Numbered from the stretch's first letter, positions 41,172-50,187 are shown. The stretch is DNA of 64,000 nt from an uncultured Sphingorhabdus sp. (GCA_937873665.1 CALMYW010000195.1:53009-117008), one strand, 5' to 3'. Numbers and translations: made by a program. The notes: generated from the sequence alone by a model not told the origin.

Positions 41172-41263
41172 CACATATCTCGGTTTTTATATTTAATTTC
41201 CCATAGCTTGGTTCCGGGAAATCACTGCAACACGGTCGTGCCTATCGTACTCGTCAAAATGCC

Positions 41264-42022
41264 TTATCGGCCTTGACTGATAAACTTCCAGTCAAGTTCC
41301 GTAACCCCGCTATTCCCTGTTTTACGGTTTCGCGCGAACAAGACGATCCGGTATCGGCCTTTGGCTGGCGTCGCGATTGTGCCAGCGAAACGGCCGGGCG
41401 CTTCGATGAAAGCTAGCGGTGCAGAGCCGAGCGGCCTCCTGCCTTTCCAGACGGTCGCTTCCACTTCATATTCGGCTGCATCCCAGAGACCTCCCGGTGT
41501 AATCGGACAGCCGCACATCAATTCCACCTTGGCGTCAACCCAGAGTCCCTCATCCTTTCGGGCTATCTGCGGAGTTATCGCGAGCCCTGGCAATTCGATA
41601 GTCCAGCCATCGCCAATCGTCAGGTCTTTGCCGGGTAAGACCCAGCGTTGCGCGCGCACTGTCACCATTGATTGCGGTTTTGCGTTCGGCCCTGTTATGA
41701 CCGCTTCAACGAGCGTCGGTCGATCAATGTCGATCGTCGCGAGAAAAGCAGCGGCATCGGGCGTCGAGCGCAGCGGGCTTCGCCCAGTTGTTTCCATGAT
41801 CTTTTTAGTGTCGCCGGTGCCGCCCTTGGTCTTGCCCTGAACGAGAAGTTTGCCGGTACGGGCATCGCGTAATGTCACCGCTGCCCCACCCATGCTGTCG
41901 CCAATGAACTTGGCATCCGCGCTAATCACCCGCACGGCAATTTGTGTCGGCTCGGCGCTCAATTGCGACGACATCAAGCCGAGGGAAACAATTCCGATCC
42001 CGGTTCTGACTATGGATAGCAT
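41264..42022 (-). CDS. Exported protein of unknown function with MCGCP motif
   Basis: 252 residues from the ATG that begins a signal peptide (MLSIVRTGIGIVSLGLMSSQLSAE); a TTG 27 bases upstream would add a charged tail. The mature part is beta-rich (VAVRVISADAKFIGDSMGGAAVTLRDARTGKLLVQG; split motifs VRAQRWVLPGKDL and RYRIVLFARNRKTGN). VELMCGCPITPGGLWDAAEYEVEA contains the only two cysteines (Cys-Gly-Cys-Pro), a possible metal or thiol site, with no partner cysteine elsewhere. No family is recognised. It follows the DoxX gene after 31 bases and probably forms an operon with it. Confidence 0.7.
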   Translation of the reverse strand: MLSIVRTGIGIVSLGLMSSQLSAEPTQIAVRVISADAKFIGDSMGGAAVTLRDARTGKLLVQGKTKGGTGDTKKIMETTGRSPLRSTPDAAAFLATIDIDRPTLVEAVITGPNAKPQSMVTVRAQRWVLPGKDLTIGDGWTIELPGLAITPQIARKDEGLWVDAKVELMCGCPITPGGLWDAAEYEVEATVWKGRRPLGSAPLAFIEAPGRFAGTIATPAKGRYRIVLFARNRKTGNSGVTELDWKFISQGR

Positions 42023-42053
42023 GACATTTTTCCGCAAGTTGGGACGCAAGATC

Positions 42054-42491
42054 TCATTTCCGAGGCCGGTTATCTAGTGCATAATGACCTGACCCACGAG
42101 CGAAAATCAACAGCAGCGCGCCAAGGATCGCAACGTTTTTGAATAGTGGCCCAACGTGACCCGGCGCGAAATGGATTGTGACGGTAATCGGGACCAACGT
42201 TGTAAACAATGCGATGGCAGACAGACGGGTCATCCAGCCCAGCGCGAGTGCTATCCCTGCCGCAACGAACACGCCTCCAGACAGCCAAAGCAACCAGATT
42301 GGATCGCCTAATGCGTTGATTGTGTCGCGCCATGGGGATTCCTCCATGCGCGCAAGCATTTCGTTCGATCTGCCGAAATGTCCCAGCCCGCCGATGATGA
42401 AGATCAAGCTCGTCAAGAACCGGAATATCGGGTCTGCAAGGGCTTTCACCTGCTCACCCGGCTCCACCAATGACTCAAATTTCCTCAACAT
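42054..42491 (-). CDS. DoxX-family membrane protein
   Basis: 145 residues with four hydrophobic helices: DPIFRFLTSLIFIIGGLGHFG, PIWLLWLSGGVFVAAGIALALG, LSAIALFTTLVPITVTIHF and VGPLFKNVAILGALLLIFARG. DoxX proteins resemble the DoxD subunit of archaeal thiosulfate:quinone oxidoreductase and the membrane partner in mycobacterial thiol stress complexes, which suits a sulfur-stress neighbourhood, but many have no assigned role. ATG is preceded by GGGA at 5-8 bases; an upstream in-frame extension is unlikely. Confidence 0.85.
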   Translation of the reverse strand: MLRKFESLVEPGEQVKALADPIFRFLTSLIFIIGGLGHFGRSNEMLARMEESPWRDTINALGDPIWLLWLSGGVFVAAGIALALGWMTRLSAIALFTTLVPITVTIHFAPGHVGPLFKNVAILGALLLIFARGSGHYALDNRPRK

Positions 42492-42624
42492 TGTCCCGAT
42501 CCCTCCCCACGAGATCAAATGTCTCGTCACTGCCTGTTAGCGCCTGAGGATAGATTGAGAAAACCGATATTTCGGCTGACGGTCATTCAGTTAACCGATT
42601 AACGGTTGATAGCGGATTGCAAAT

Positions 42625-42663
42625 GCAGGGCCCGGACAGGAGGAGGTGGCGTCCGGACCCTGC
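42625..42663 (-). terminator. Strong stem-loop after the peroxiredoxin gene
   Basis: GCAGGG-c-CCGGAC and GTCCGG-a-CCCTGC pair over 12 bp with one internal mismatch and a 13-base loop. It begins 31 bases after the peroxiredoxin stop codon on the minus strand. A T-run is lacking, so it may stabilise the mRNA 3' end rather than terminate. Confidence 0.55.
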
Positions 42664-42693
42664 TGTCATCGAACTGGCAAAACCAGTCGAAGA

Positions 42694-43323
42694 TTATTTG
42701 ACGTTTACGGTGCGCAGATAGGGGCGATGTTCGACCCAACCCTGCGGGAACAGGGTGGCGGCTTCTTCATTGGCGATTGACGGCGGGATGATGACATCCT
42801 TGCCCGGGGTCCAATCCGCAGGGGTTGCAATGCGCTTGGCATCACTGAGCTGCAATGCATCGATAACGCGAAGGATTTCGTCAAAATTCCGTCCAACGCT
42901 CATCGGGTATGTCATGGTCAGGCGGATCTTCTTTTTCGGGTCGATGATGAACACCGAACGCACAGCCGCCGTTTCGCTCTGATCGGGGTGGATCATTTCA
43001 TAGGTCTTGGCAATGGCCAGATCGGTATCCGCGACAATCGGGAAGGTAAGGTTGGTGTGCTGGGTGTCGTTGACGTCGGCAATCCACTCATGATGTTCTT
43101 CAACCGAGTCGGTCGAAAGGCCGAGCGGCTTCACATTTCGCTTTGCAAACTCATCAGCCAATTGCGCCGTGCGCCCCATCTCGGTCGTGCAGACCGGGGT
43201 AAAGTCGGCGGGATGGCTGAAGAAAAAGACCCAGCTGTCGCCAGCCCAATCGTGCAGGCTGATTTTACCCACCTGGGTGTCGACGGTGAAATCGGGGGCG
43301 ATATCGCCAATATGGAGAGACAT
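42694..43323 (-). CDS. 1-Cys peroxiredoxin (Prx6 family), copy 1
   Basis: 209 residues. The peroxidatic cysteine is Cys45 in FSHPADFTPVCTTEMG; it is the only cysteine, so an external thiol must resolve it. The Prx6 C-terminal extension (TPADWTPGKDVIIPPSIANEEAATLFPQGWVEHRPYLRTV) is present. It reduces peroxides and probably also persulfide-derived oxidants. AAGGA lies 7 bases before the ATG; 18 upstream residues of open frame are not used. The 104-base gap to cydC holds an AT-rich inverted repeat. A second Prx6 gene lies 7.5 kb away (50798-51439). Confidence 0.94.
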   Translation of the reverse strand: MSLHIGDIAPDFTVDTQVGKISLHDWAGDSWVFFFSHPADFTPVCTTEMGRTAQLADEFAKRNVKPLGLSTDSVEEHHEWIADVNDTQHTNLTFPIVADTDLAIAKTYEMIHPDQSETAAVRSVFIIDPKKKIRLTMTYPMSVGRNFDEILRVIDALQLSDAKRIATPADWTPGKDVIIPPSIANEEAATLFPQGWVEHRPYLRTVNVK

Positions 43324-43378
43324 TTGCAATTCCTTTTCTAGAATTTCGATGGATTGAAAATGCCACCCACGGCACATA

Positions 43379-43406
43379 ATTGCAAATACAATATATCGAT
43401 TAATGA
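43379..43406. promoter_or_regulatory. AT-rich operator-like site upstream of peroxiredoxin copy 1
   Basis: ATTG-N6-CAAT (43379-43392) is a perfect 4-bp inverted repeat, directly followed by ATATATCGATTAATGA (43391-43406). That 16-mer matches 14 of 16 bases with 58032-58047 in the SQR/rhodanese divergent promoter. It lies 55-85 bases before the peroxiredoxin start, between it and the end of cydC. Confidence 0.45.
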
Positions 43407-43427
43407 AAGTGAATGTTTGAATGGATG

Positions 43428-45023
43428 TCAGCGATTGCCGATTTGCAACCGCTGCACCGCCAGCGTGGCCATCATTGGCCGGTGGCTGATCAGAATCAGT
43501 CCGGTTTTGCTATCGGCCAGCCACCGGTCCAGCCGATCAATCAGGCGGGCCTCTGTCTCGGCGTCAAGACCTTCGCTCGGCTCATCAAGCACCAGCCAGG
43601 GTCGTTTCGCCAGCAGAGCGCGTGCCAGAGCGATCCGCCTTTGCTGCCCTCCGGAAAGCCGCGCACCACTTTCGCCAAGCCATTGGTAGAGCCCGTCAGG
43701 AAGTCCCTGCACAAAGTCTGAAGCACAGGCCGTATCGAGCGCCTGCCACATATCGGATTCCGTTATGCCTGGCCGCGCCATGCGCAGATTGTCGGCAACC
43801 GAGCCGGCTATCAGGCCGGGCTCTTGCATTGCTGGCGCTGATATTTGCCGTAAAACGTCTAGCGGCAGTGCGCGCGCATCGATGCCGTCGATTAGCAATG
43901 TTTCGGGCGCATCGACACGAAGCCCACCCAGCATTGCTGCAAGCCGTGTTTTACCAGCTCCGGACGGCCCGTCGAGTAACAGCCGTTCACCCGGCCCGAC
44001 GATTAAGCGACTATTTCCACTGACAAATTCCAGCGTCGGGGTGGCTGAAATGGACGTTTCGTCCTCCACGGTTCGAATGGGTAAAGCCAGCAACGCTTCA
44101 AGCCTGACTATAGCGTCCGCGCGTTCGGTTTCCCGAAGGTCACCCATCACCAATTGCCCCCAGACCTCGGCGGCTCCCAAGGCAGCGAGAGCGCCCAGAG
44201 CGAGTAATGGTGCAGGCGCATCGGCCAGCAAGAACATCGCTGCGATCATGACCCCCGTCAGTGCGGTTTGACAGGCCTGTACTATTGCTTCGATCCGTGT
44301 GAATTGAAGGCGGGCGGCATCATGTTCACGTGCCGTCTCGCCGAGCGATTGTGCAACGCGCTGCCCAAGCCCATAAATAGAAATGTCGGCACCCGCGCGG
44401 GCATAATCGGCATAGTCGGCCCGCAGCGCGGCCAAGCTATCCGCCAGCTGGGCAGATAGCGCCAGCATTCTTTTTCGGGCAAACTGAAGAGGCATCCAAC
44501 GCATTACAATCAGTGCAGCCAGCCAAGGCAGCCATGCCAACCCGCCCATAGCCACTACGCCGCCTGTTCCCGCCAGTGCAGACAGCCAATGTGCCGGTTT
44601 GCCCAATCGGTGAATCAGATCATTTTCGATCCGATCGACATCGCTACCCAGGCGAGCGGCGATAACACCGCTGCGCTCAGCAAACAGGGCTTGCGGTTCG
44701 CGCTGCGCCAGATGGAGAAACAATGCAGGCCGCAATTGCGCCAATGTCTGTAGCGCTGCCTTATGGCCGATCAGTCGCTCGCCATAGCGGGAGAGGGTGC
44801 GCGTTATCGCCAGCATCCGGATTGCTGCGCTTGGCAGCAGGTAATTGAAGCCTCGCACCGCGATGAGCCCGCCTGCACCTGCTAATGCAGCGCCGGTCAG
44901 AAACCAGCCTGAAAGCGCCAAAAGGGCAATTCCGGAAAGCGCGCCGGCAATGGATAGCGAAATCGCCGTGCGATTGGCGGCCCCCTGGCCTTTCTCACAG
45001 TCTTTGAGAAGCGATTCTATCAT
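43428..45023 (-). CDS. cydC: Heterodimeric ABC exporter subunit CydC (cytochrome bd assembly)
   Basis: 531 residues: six-helix membrane domain (about 15-290) then an ABC domain with Walker A LLLDGPSGAGKTRLAAMLGG, signature ARLSGGQQRRIALARALL and Walker B PWLVLDEPSEGLDAET. CydDC exports cysteine and glutathione to the periplasm (with haem-dependent stimulation) and is needed for cytochrome bd maturation. Its ATG overlaps the cydD stop by 4 bases. In a sulfide-stress island the thiol-export activity itself may matter. Confidence 0.94.
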   Translation of the reverse strand: MIESLLKDCEKGQGAANRTAISLSIAGALSGIALLALSGWFLTGAALAGAGGLIAVRGFNYLLPSAAIRMLAITRTLSRYGERLIGHKAALQTLAQLRPALFLHLAQREPQALFAERSGVIAARLGSDVDRIENDLIHRLGKPAHWLSALAGTGGVVAMGGLAWLPWLAALIVMRWMPLQFARKRMLALSAQLADSLAALRADYADYARAGADISIYGLGQRVAQSLGETAREHDAARLQFTRIEAIVQACQTALTGVMIAAMFLLADAPAPLLALGALAALGAAEVWGQLVMGDLRETERADAIVRLEALLALPIRTVEDETSISATPTLEFVSGNSRLIVGPGERLLLDGPSGAGKTRLAAMLGGLRVDAPETLLIDGIDARALPLDVLRQISAPAMQEPGLIAGSVADNLRMARPGITESDMWQALDTACASDFVQGLPDGLYQWLGESGARLSGGQQRRIALARALLAKRPWLVLDEPSEGLDAETEARLIDRLDRWLADSKTGLILISHRPMMATLAVQRLQIGNR

Positions 45024-46654
45024 CGCAATTCCAGCACAGAATGGCCTGCTGCGACCAACCGGTCGTCGTGCGTGGCTGCTATGATCAAACAGGTCTGCGC
45101 TGCTTCAGACAGCAGGTCAATGACCGCACGGGCAGCGACATCATCGAGATCTGCGGTAGGCTCGTCGAGCAGCAGCAATGGGCGGCCTGATGCGATGGCG
45201 CGCATTAACCCGATGCGCCGTCGCTCGCCGCCCGAAAGGCCCGAGCCTCTATGATCAATGATGGCGTCGAGTCCGTTTCGCTCCCCAAACATGCTTTCGA
45301 GACCGAGACGAGCGGCAAGTGCCAATAGAGCATCGTCGCTATATTCGGTTCCACATGGGGCAATGTTGTTGCGCAAATCACCGCGAAACAGTGCAACTGT
45401 TTGCCCGGCCCATGCAAGTTTGCCAGCCAACATATTCGGATCAATCGCTGTTCCATCGGCGACAAGCTCACCCCGATCTATTGGTATTAACCCCGCAATA
45501 GCTTTCAACAGGCTCGATTTTCCCGATCCCGTCGGACCGTGCAGAATGTGCAGACCGGGTGATTGCCACAGGCCGTTGAAGGGGCCGATACATTGCCCAT
45601 CGGGGTAGCGAAGCGCAAAGTTCCGCAATCCCAATTGCTTCGGCATGGTTTCCAACCGTACCGAAATGTCCGCCTGATCAATTTGCCTCACTTCCTCGTC
45701 GATCCGCAATGCAGCCGATTCGCCCTGCTGTTTTTCGTGATAGGCGGTCGCCAGGCGGCGAATGGGCAGATAGAATTCCGGCGCCATCACCAGCGCAAAG
45801 AAGGCCTCGGTCAGTCCAAGTTGTTCGGGTGCCCGAAAGGGTAACAAGCCGAGCAGCGAGAAACCGGCGTAAACAGCGATCAGCGCGACCGACAATGCAG
45901 CAAAAAACTCCATGATCGCGCTGGAGGCAAAGGCGATCCGCAGCACATGGACTGTCCGGTCAGCGACCTCTTTCGTAGCTGTCGCCAGATGACGACCAAT
46001 CCGCCCTTCAACGCCAAAAGCGAGGATCGAAGGCAGATTTTGCACCCGGTCGACAAATAGTCCCGACATGCGGGTAAGCGCAGCAAGTTGTGCATCGGAT
46101 TCCTTGCGCGCGGCAAAACCGGCCAGCGCCATTCCAAGTGCAAAGGGCAACAGCGTCGCCAGCATGATAGCCGCGGCCACCCAGCTCGCCGGTGCCACGA
46201 GCGCCGCAACCAGCAAAGGTGACAGCGTGGCAGCGGCTCTGATAGGCAGGTAGCGGGCCGCATGACCCTCAATGGCCTCCGGATTATCAATCGCAAGGCG
46301 AACATCTTCACCAATGAGGCGGTTGCGCCGGGTGCCCGAAACCAAAAGCATTTGATGGAGTCGCGTACGCAGCTGCCCCTTGTGGGAGGTTGCGGCCTTC
46401 TGTGCGGAATAGCGTGCGGCAAATTGCGCCAGGGATCTCACGACGCCGCCACCGACGATTAGCAAAACCGCTGTTCCGATGCCGAACCAGCCCGCAGATC
46501 CGGCGACGGTGCTTATGCAATTGGCAAGCCCTGCGGCAAGCATTGCAGCACCAAACACATCGGCAAGCCACCAGCCCACAGGTGCCATATGCGGACGGCT
46601 GGGCAATGTGGTCTGTCCGCGGTGAGCATCGGATGGCATTTTGAAGCTTGACAT
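45020..46654 (-). CDS. cydD: Heterodimeric ABC exporter subunit CydD (cytochrome bd assembly)
   Basis: 544 residues: membrane domain with six helices (about 30-330), then Walker A ILHGPTGSGKSSLLKAIAG, signature SGLSGGERRRIGLMRAIAS and Walker B PLLLLDEPTADLDDVA. It pairs with CydC. The start is the ATG just downstream of an inverted repeat (46671-46685); an ATG 15 bases further in is possible, and neither has a strong Shine-Dalgarno. It is divergent from cydA across 105 bases, so one control region can serve the oxidase and its assembly factor. Confidence 0.94.
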   Translation of the reverse strand: MSSFKMPSDAHRGQTTLPSRPHMAPVGWWLADVFGAAMLAAGLANCISTVAGSAGWFGIGTAVLLIVGGGVVRSLAQFAARYSAQKAATSHKGQLRTRLHQMLLVSGTRRNRLIGEDVRLAIDNPEAIEGHAARYLPIRAAATLSPLLVAALVAPASWVAAAIMLATLLPFALGMALAGFAARKESDAQLAALTRMSGLFVDRVQNLPSILAFGVEGRIGRHLATATKEVADRTVHVLRIAFASSAIMEFFAALSVALIAVYAGFSLLGLLPFRAPEQLGLTEAFFALVMAPEFYLPIRRLATAYHEKQQGESAALRIDEEVRQIDQADISVRLETMPKQLGLRNFALRYPDGQCIGPFNGLWQSPGLHILHGPTGSGKSSLLKAIAGLIPIDRGELVADGTAIDPNMLAGKLAWAGQTVALFRGDLRNNIAPCGTEYSDDALLALAARLGLESMFGERNGLDAIIDHRGSGLSGGERRRIGLMRAIASGRPLLLLDEPTADLDDVAARAVIDLLSEAAQTCLIIAATHDDRLVAAGHSVLELR

Positions 46655-46670
46655 CAGTTCAATTATATAG

Positions 46671-46685
46671 ATACATTATTTGTAT
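46671..46685. promoter_or_regulatory. Perfect inverted repeat in the cydD/cydA divergent promoter
   Basis: ATACA-TTATT-TGTAT, 5-bp arms with a 5-base spacer, lies 17 bases before cydD and 75 before cydA in an AT-rich patch. No FNR or ArcA-like box is visible in the same gap. Spacing and composition resemble ArsR-type operators and the site 58050-58064. Confidence 0.5.
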
Positions 46686-46759
46686 AAATGAAGTTCATTT
46701 TTTGAGTCGAAGGCCTCCCCTGCATATCGCTCGCGGTGCCTAGTATATGGAGCAATTCG

Positions 46760-48340
46760 ATGGATATGGCAGTTGTAGAATTGTCGCGGTTGCAATTTGC
46801 GCTGACGGCGATGTATCACTTCCTTTTTGTTCCGCTCACGCTCGGTCTGTCTTTCATCCTTGTTATCATGGAGAGCATCTATGTGATGACGGGCCGCGAA
46901 ATATGGCGGACGATCACCCGTTTCTGGGGCAAATTATTCGGCATCAACTTCGTACTCGGGGTCGCAACCGGTATAACGATGGAATTCGAATTTGGGACCA
47001 ACTGGTCCTATTATTCGCATTATGTCGGCGATATTTTCGGCGCACCTCTCGCGATTGAAGGGCTGATGGCCTTTTTCCTTGAGGCGACCTTCGTCGGGTT
47101 GATGTTCTTCGGGTGGGACAAATTGTCGCGGGTCAAGCATCTGATGGTGACCTTCATGGTCGCCCTCGGCTCCAACCTCTCGGCGCTCTGGATTCTGATT
47201 GCCAATGGCTGGATGCAGAATCCGGTCGGTTCGAAATTCAATCCCGAAACCATGCGAATGGAAGTCACTGACTTCTATTCGGTTCTGTTCAACCCCGTTG
47301 CCCAAGCAAAATTCGTCCATACCGTTAGCGCGGGCTATGTCGCCGCTTCGGTTTTCGTACTTGGCGTGTCCGCCTGGTATATGCTCAAAGGCAAATGGGT
47401 TGGTATCGCGCGCCGTTCGATGATGGTCGCATCCGCTTTCGGCTTGGCCTCTTCGCTCTCGGTGGTCGTTCTCGGGGACGAATCTGGTTATGCGCTGACT
47501 GACAACCAGAAAATGAAGCTCGCCGCGATCGAGGCGATGTGGGAAACCGAACCGGCTCCCGCCGGATTGGCCATTTTCGGTATTCCCGACATGGCTGCGC
47601 AGGAAACGCATTATGAAGTCAAGATTCCCTATGTACTCGGCCTGATATCCACCCGCAGCCTTTCTGGTGAAGTCGAGGGCATCAACGAACTGGTGCTGCG
47701 CGCGGACGAGCGTATTCGCACAGGCATATTGGCTTATGATGCTGTTGAAAAACTGAAAGTTGATCGCGAGGACATGGCAGCACGCGAGACCTTTGAACGG
47801 CATAAGGCTGATCTGGGTTATGCAATGCTGCTCAAACGCTACATCAGTGATCCGCGTCAGGCGAGTGATGCCCAGATTTTGCAGGCCGCACGCGATACGA
47901 TACCCAATGTCCCAGTGATGTTCTGGCTGTTCCGTTTCATGGCCGGGCTTGGTTTCTTCTTCATCGCCTTCTTTGCGGCAGCTTTCTATTGCGCATCGGC
48001 TTGCGGCTTCAACCGGAAGTGGTTCCTCCGTCTCGCCGTAGCCATCATTCCATTGCCATGGTTTGCGATCGAATTTGGTTGGGTGCTGGCCGAAATCGGG
48101 CGCCAGCCCTGGGCGGTAGAAGGGGTCTTGCCGACTTTCCTCGCGGCCTCCTCGCTCTCCATTGCGCAGATCTGGACCACAATAATCGGCTTCACTCTGC
48201 TCTACGGGACGCTCGCGGTTATCGAAATTCGCCTGATGCTCGCGACGATCCGCAAGGGGCCCGTCGAAGCACCGCATCATGAAAACAACGGGGCCGCCAG
48301 CCTGCCCGGTGTCGGCTACGCGCCTGTACCTGCAGAATAA
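46760..48340 (+). CDS. cydA: Cytochrome bd ubiquinol oxidase subunit I
   Basis: 526 residues, strikingly close in pattern to the E. coli bd-I protein: VELSRLQFALTAMYHFLFVPLTLG (axial His of haem b595/d region), TMEFEFGTNWSYYSHYVGDIFGAPLAIEGLMAFFLEATFVGL, LGSNLSALWILIANGWMQNPVG, the quinol-binding GDESGYALTDNQKMKLAAIEAMWETEPAPAG and GRQPWAVEGVLPT near the end. The Q-loop is of the long type (L-subfamily). Bd oxidases tolerate sulfide, cyanide and peroxide better than haem-copper oxidases. GGAG precedes the chosen ATG by 8 bases; an upstream GTG is rejected. Confidence 0.97.
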   Translation: MDMAVVELSRLQFALTAMYHFLFVPLTLGLSFILVIMESIYVMTGREIWRTITRFWGKLFGINFVLGVATGITMEFEFGTNWSYYSHYVGDIFGAPLAIEGLMAFFLEATFVGLMFFGWDKLSRVKHLMVTFMVALGSNLSALWILIANGWMQNPVGSKFNPETMRMEVTDFYSVLFNPVAQAKFVHTVSAGYVAASVFVLGVSAWYMLKGKWVGIARRSMMVASAFGLASSLSVVVLGDESGYALTDNQKMKLAAIEAMWETEPAPAGLAIFGIPDMAAQETHYEVKIPYVLGLISTRSLSGEVEGINELVLRADERIRTGILAYDAVEKLKVDREDMAARETFERHKADLGYAMLLKRYISDPRQASDAQILQAARDTIPNVPVMFWLFRFMAGLGFFFIAFFAAAFYCASACGFNRKWFLRLAVAIIPLPWFAIEFGWVLAEIGRQPWAVEGVLPTFLAASSLSIAQIWTTIIGFTLLYGTLAVIEIRLMLATIRKGPVEAPHHENNGAASLPGVGYAPVPAE

Positions 48341-48349
48341 GGGAGAAAG

Positions 48350-49501
48350 ATGATGGGACTTCCCCTTGATTACGAAACGCTGCGCCTGATCTGGTGGCTT
48401 TTACTGGGCGTGCTGCTGATCGGCTTTGCTCTGACAGATGGTTATGATCTGGGCGTCGCAACCTTGATGCCGTTTATCGGCAAAACCGACGACGAACGGC
48501 GTATGGTCATCAACAGTATTGCCCCGACATGGGAGGGCCATCAAGTATGGTTCATCCTCGGTGGTGGCGCAATTTTTGCCGCATGGCCCTTTGTCTATGC
48601 GGTTAGCTTCTCGGGTTTCTATCTCGCCATGTTTCTGGTTCTGGCCGCGTTGATATTACGCCCTGTGGCATTCAAATATCGTTCGAAGCGGCCGGATGCA
48701 GCGTGGCGCAACCGTTGGGACTGGGCGCTGTTCATAGGTGGGGCGGTGCCTGCGCTGGTCTTCGGGGTTGCCGTGGGTAATGTACTGACAGGCGCACCTT
48801 TCCGCCTCGACAGCGACCTGCGCAGTTTCTTTGAAGGCAGCCTGATCGGATTGTTCCATCCCTTCTCCTTGCTTGCCGGCTTGCTCTCGGTGGCAATGGT
48901 CGTACTGCACGGTGCGGGTTGGCTGTCGGTGAAGATCGAACGCGGCCCGGTGATGGATCGCGCCCGCCGGATCGGATCGGTGGCAGCGATCGTTGCAATA
49001 CTGTTGTTCGCTGCGGGCGGAGCGATGGTTGCCTGGTATGGCATGGGCTTCCGTATCGAAGGTGTGGTCGATCCCAATGGTCCTTCCAATCCGCTGTTCG
49101 TCAAAACGGTCGCCGCCTCTGGCGCATGGCTGGATAACTATAGCCGCTATCCCTGGATGATGATTGCACCTGCGCTCGGTTTTGCTGGCCCTGCACTTGC
49201 ACTGCTGGCGATGGCGAAACGCAGCCATCAGTTGCTGATTGCGGGCTCTTCACTCGCTACCGTTGGCATCATTTCAACCGTTGGCCTGTCCATGTTCCCC
49301 TTCATCCTGCCGAGTTCGATTGACGCGCAGTCGAGCCTCACTGTTTGGAACGCCTCGTCGAGCCATCTCACGCTTTTCATCATGCTGGTCGTGACGCTGA
49401 TATTCCTGCCGCTTGTGCTGGCCTATACAGCCTGGGTGATGAAAGTCCTTTTCGGGCGTGTCACGCTCGCGGACGTTCGCACCAACCCCGACTTTTATTG
49501 A
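48350..49501 (+). CDS. cydB: Cytochrome bd ubiquinol oxidase subunit II
   Basis: 383 residues, about eight transmembrane helices. Characteristic segments: LPLDYETLRLIWWLLLGVLLIGFALTDGYDLGVATL at the N-terminus, INSIAPTWEGHQVWFILGGGAIFAAWP and SHLTLFIMLVVTLIFLPLVLAYTAWVMKVLFGRV at the C-terminus. It follows cydA after 9 bases with a GGGAG ribosome-binding site and precedes cydX by 17 bases. Confidence 0.97.
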   Translation: MMGLPLDYETLRLIWWLLLGVLLIGFALTDGYDLGVATLMPFIGKTDDERRMVINSIAPTWEGHQVWFILGGGAIFAAWPFVYAVSFSGFYLAMFLVLAALILRPVAFKYRSKRPDAAWRNRWDWALFIGGAVPALVFGVAVGNVLTGAPFRLDSDLRSFFEGSLIGLFHPFSLLAGLLSVAMVVLHGAGWLSVKIERGPVMDRARRIGSVAAIVAILLFAAGGAMVAWYGMGFRIEGVVDPNGPSNPLFVKTVAASGAWLDNYSRYPWMMIAPALGFAGPALALLAMAKRSHQLLIAGSSLATVGIISTVGLSMFPFILPSSIDAQSSLTVWNASSSHLTLFIMLVVTLIFLPLVLAYTAWVMKVLFGRVTLADVRTNPDFY

Positions 49502-49518
49502 ACAAGGAAACTGCACCA

Positions 49519-49629
49519 ATGTGGTATTTCGCATGGATATTGGGCTTGGGGTTGGCAGTCGCCTTCGGCATTATCAACGGGATGTGGCACGAGTTCAGCC
49601 TGCCTGAAGATGAGGATCCCAATCTGTGA
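49519..49629 (+). CDS. cydX: Cytochrome bd small subunit CydX
   Basis: 36 residues: MWYFAWILGLGLAVAFGIIN then GMWHEFSLPEDEDPNL. This is the CydX/YbgT pattern of one membrane helix with an N-terminal WYFAWILG motif, required for stable bd-I oxidase. AAGGA lies 10 bases before ATG. Its TGA overlaps the GTG start of the next gene (GTGA), which ties a c-type cytochrome gene to the oxidase operon. Confidence 0.93.
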   Translation: MWYFAWILGLGLAVAFGIINGMWHEFSLPEDEDPNL

Positions 49630-50186
49630 TCCGCCTGTTTGGGTTGGCCGCGCTAGCCATATTGGCTGGATGTTCGGGTGCAACGGAAAAACCGCCCGTA
49701 CAGCAAAAAGTCCAACCGCAAGTCATTGCCGACCGCTTCCAGAAGGAACTGCAGGCCGAGCTGCAAGCTGCCTTGAAAGCGGGTGGTCCAACAGCGGCTA
49801 TTGGCGTTTGCCAACAGGCTGCACCAGCGATAGCCGCGTCACTTTCCGACGAATATGGCGTAGAAGTGCGGCGGATCGCTCTGAAACCCCGCAATCCTGC
49901 AGCAGCGGTTCAAGGCCGTGTTGAACAGGAATTGCAAGCAATGTCTCAGGCCCCACTGAATGCATCGGGTAAACCCGCCATACGCCAATGGGGTGATGGC
50001 AACAAAAGCCATTGGATGCGTGCCATACCGATGAAAGAGGAGCCTTGTGCCGCCTGCCATGGCACATCGATTTCTGCGCCGGTAAAGGAAAAGCTCGATG
50101 CACTTTACCCTGAGGACAAAGCTACCGGTTTTTCTGCGGGCGATCTGCGTGGTGCAATTTTGATCAGCATGACGGCGGACAATTGA
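49626..50186 (+). CDS. DUF3365 (Tll0287-like) haem-binding lipoprotein
   Basis: 186 residues. Lipoprotein signal with lipobox LAGC (Cys16). The DUF3365 domain follows, with Cys62 in AAIGVCQQAAP and a CAACH c-type haem site at 141-145, then GDLRGAILISMTAD. Family members bind haem c in a PAS-like fold and are proposed redox sensors or electron carriers. GTG start overlaps the cydX stop, so expression follows the oxidase. It would sit in the periplasm tethered to a membrane. The function is not known; association with bd oxidase, which oxidises quinol and needs no cytochrome c, is unexpected. Confidence 0.82.
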   Translation: MIRLFGLAALAILAGCSGATEKPPVQQKVQPQVIADRFQKELQAELQAALKAGGPTAAIGVCQQAAPAIAASLSDEYGVEVRRIALKPRNPAAAVQGRVEQELQAMSQAPLNASGKPAIRQWGDGNKSHWMRAIPMKEEPCAACHGTSISAPVKEKLDALYPEDKATGFSAGDLRGAILISMTADN

Positions 50187-50187
50187 A

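Noticed and set aside
43428..46654. cydDC as a drug or lipid ABC exporter
   Set aside because: Two half-transporters coupled to each other and divergent from cydABX match CydDC in order and length.
46934..48280. 448-codon minus-strand open frame opposite cydA
   Set aside because: Shadow of cydA; composition unlike real proteins of this genome.
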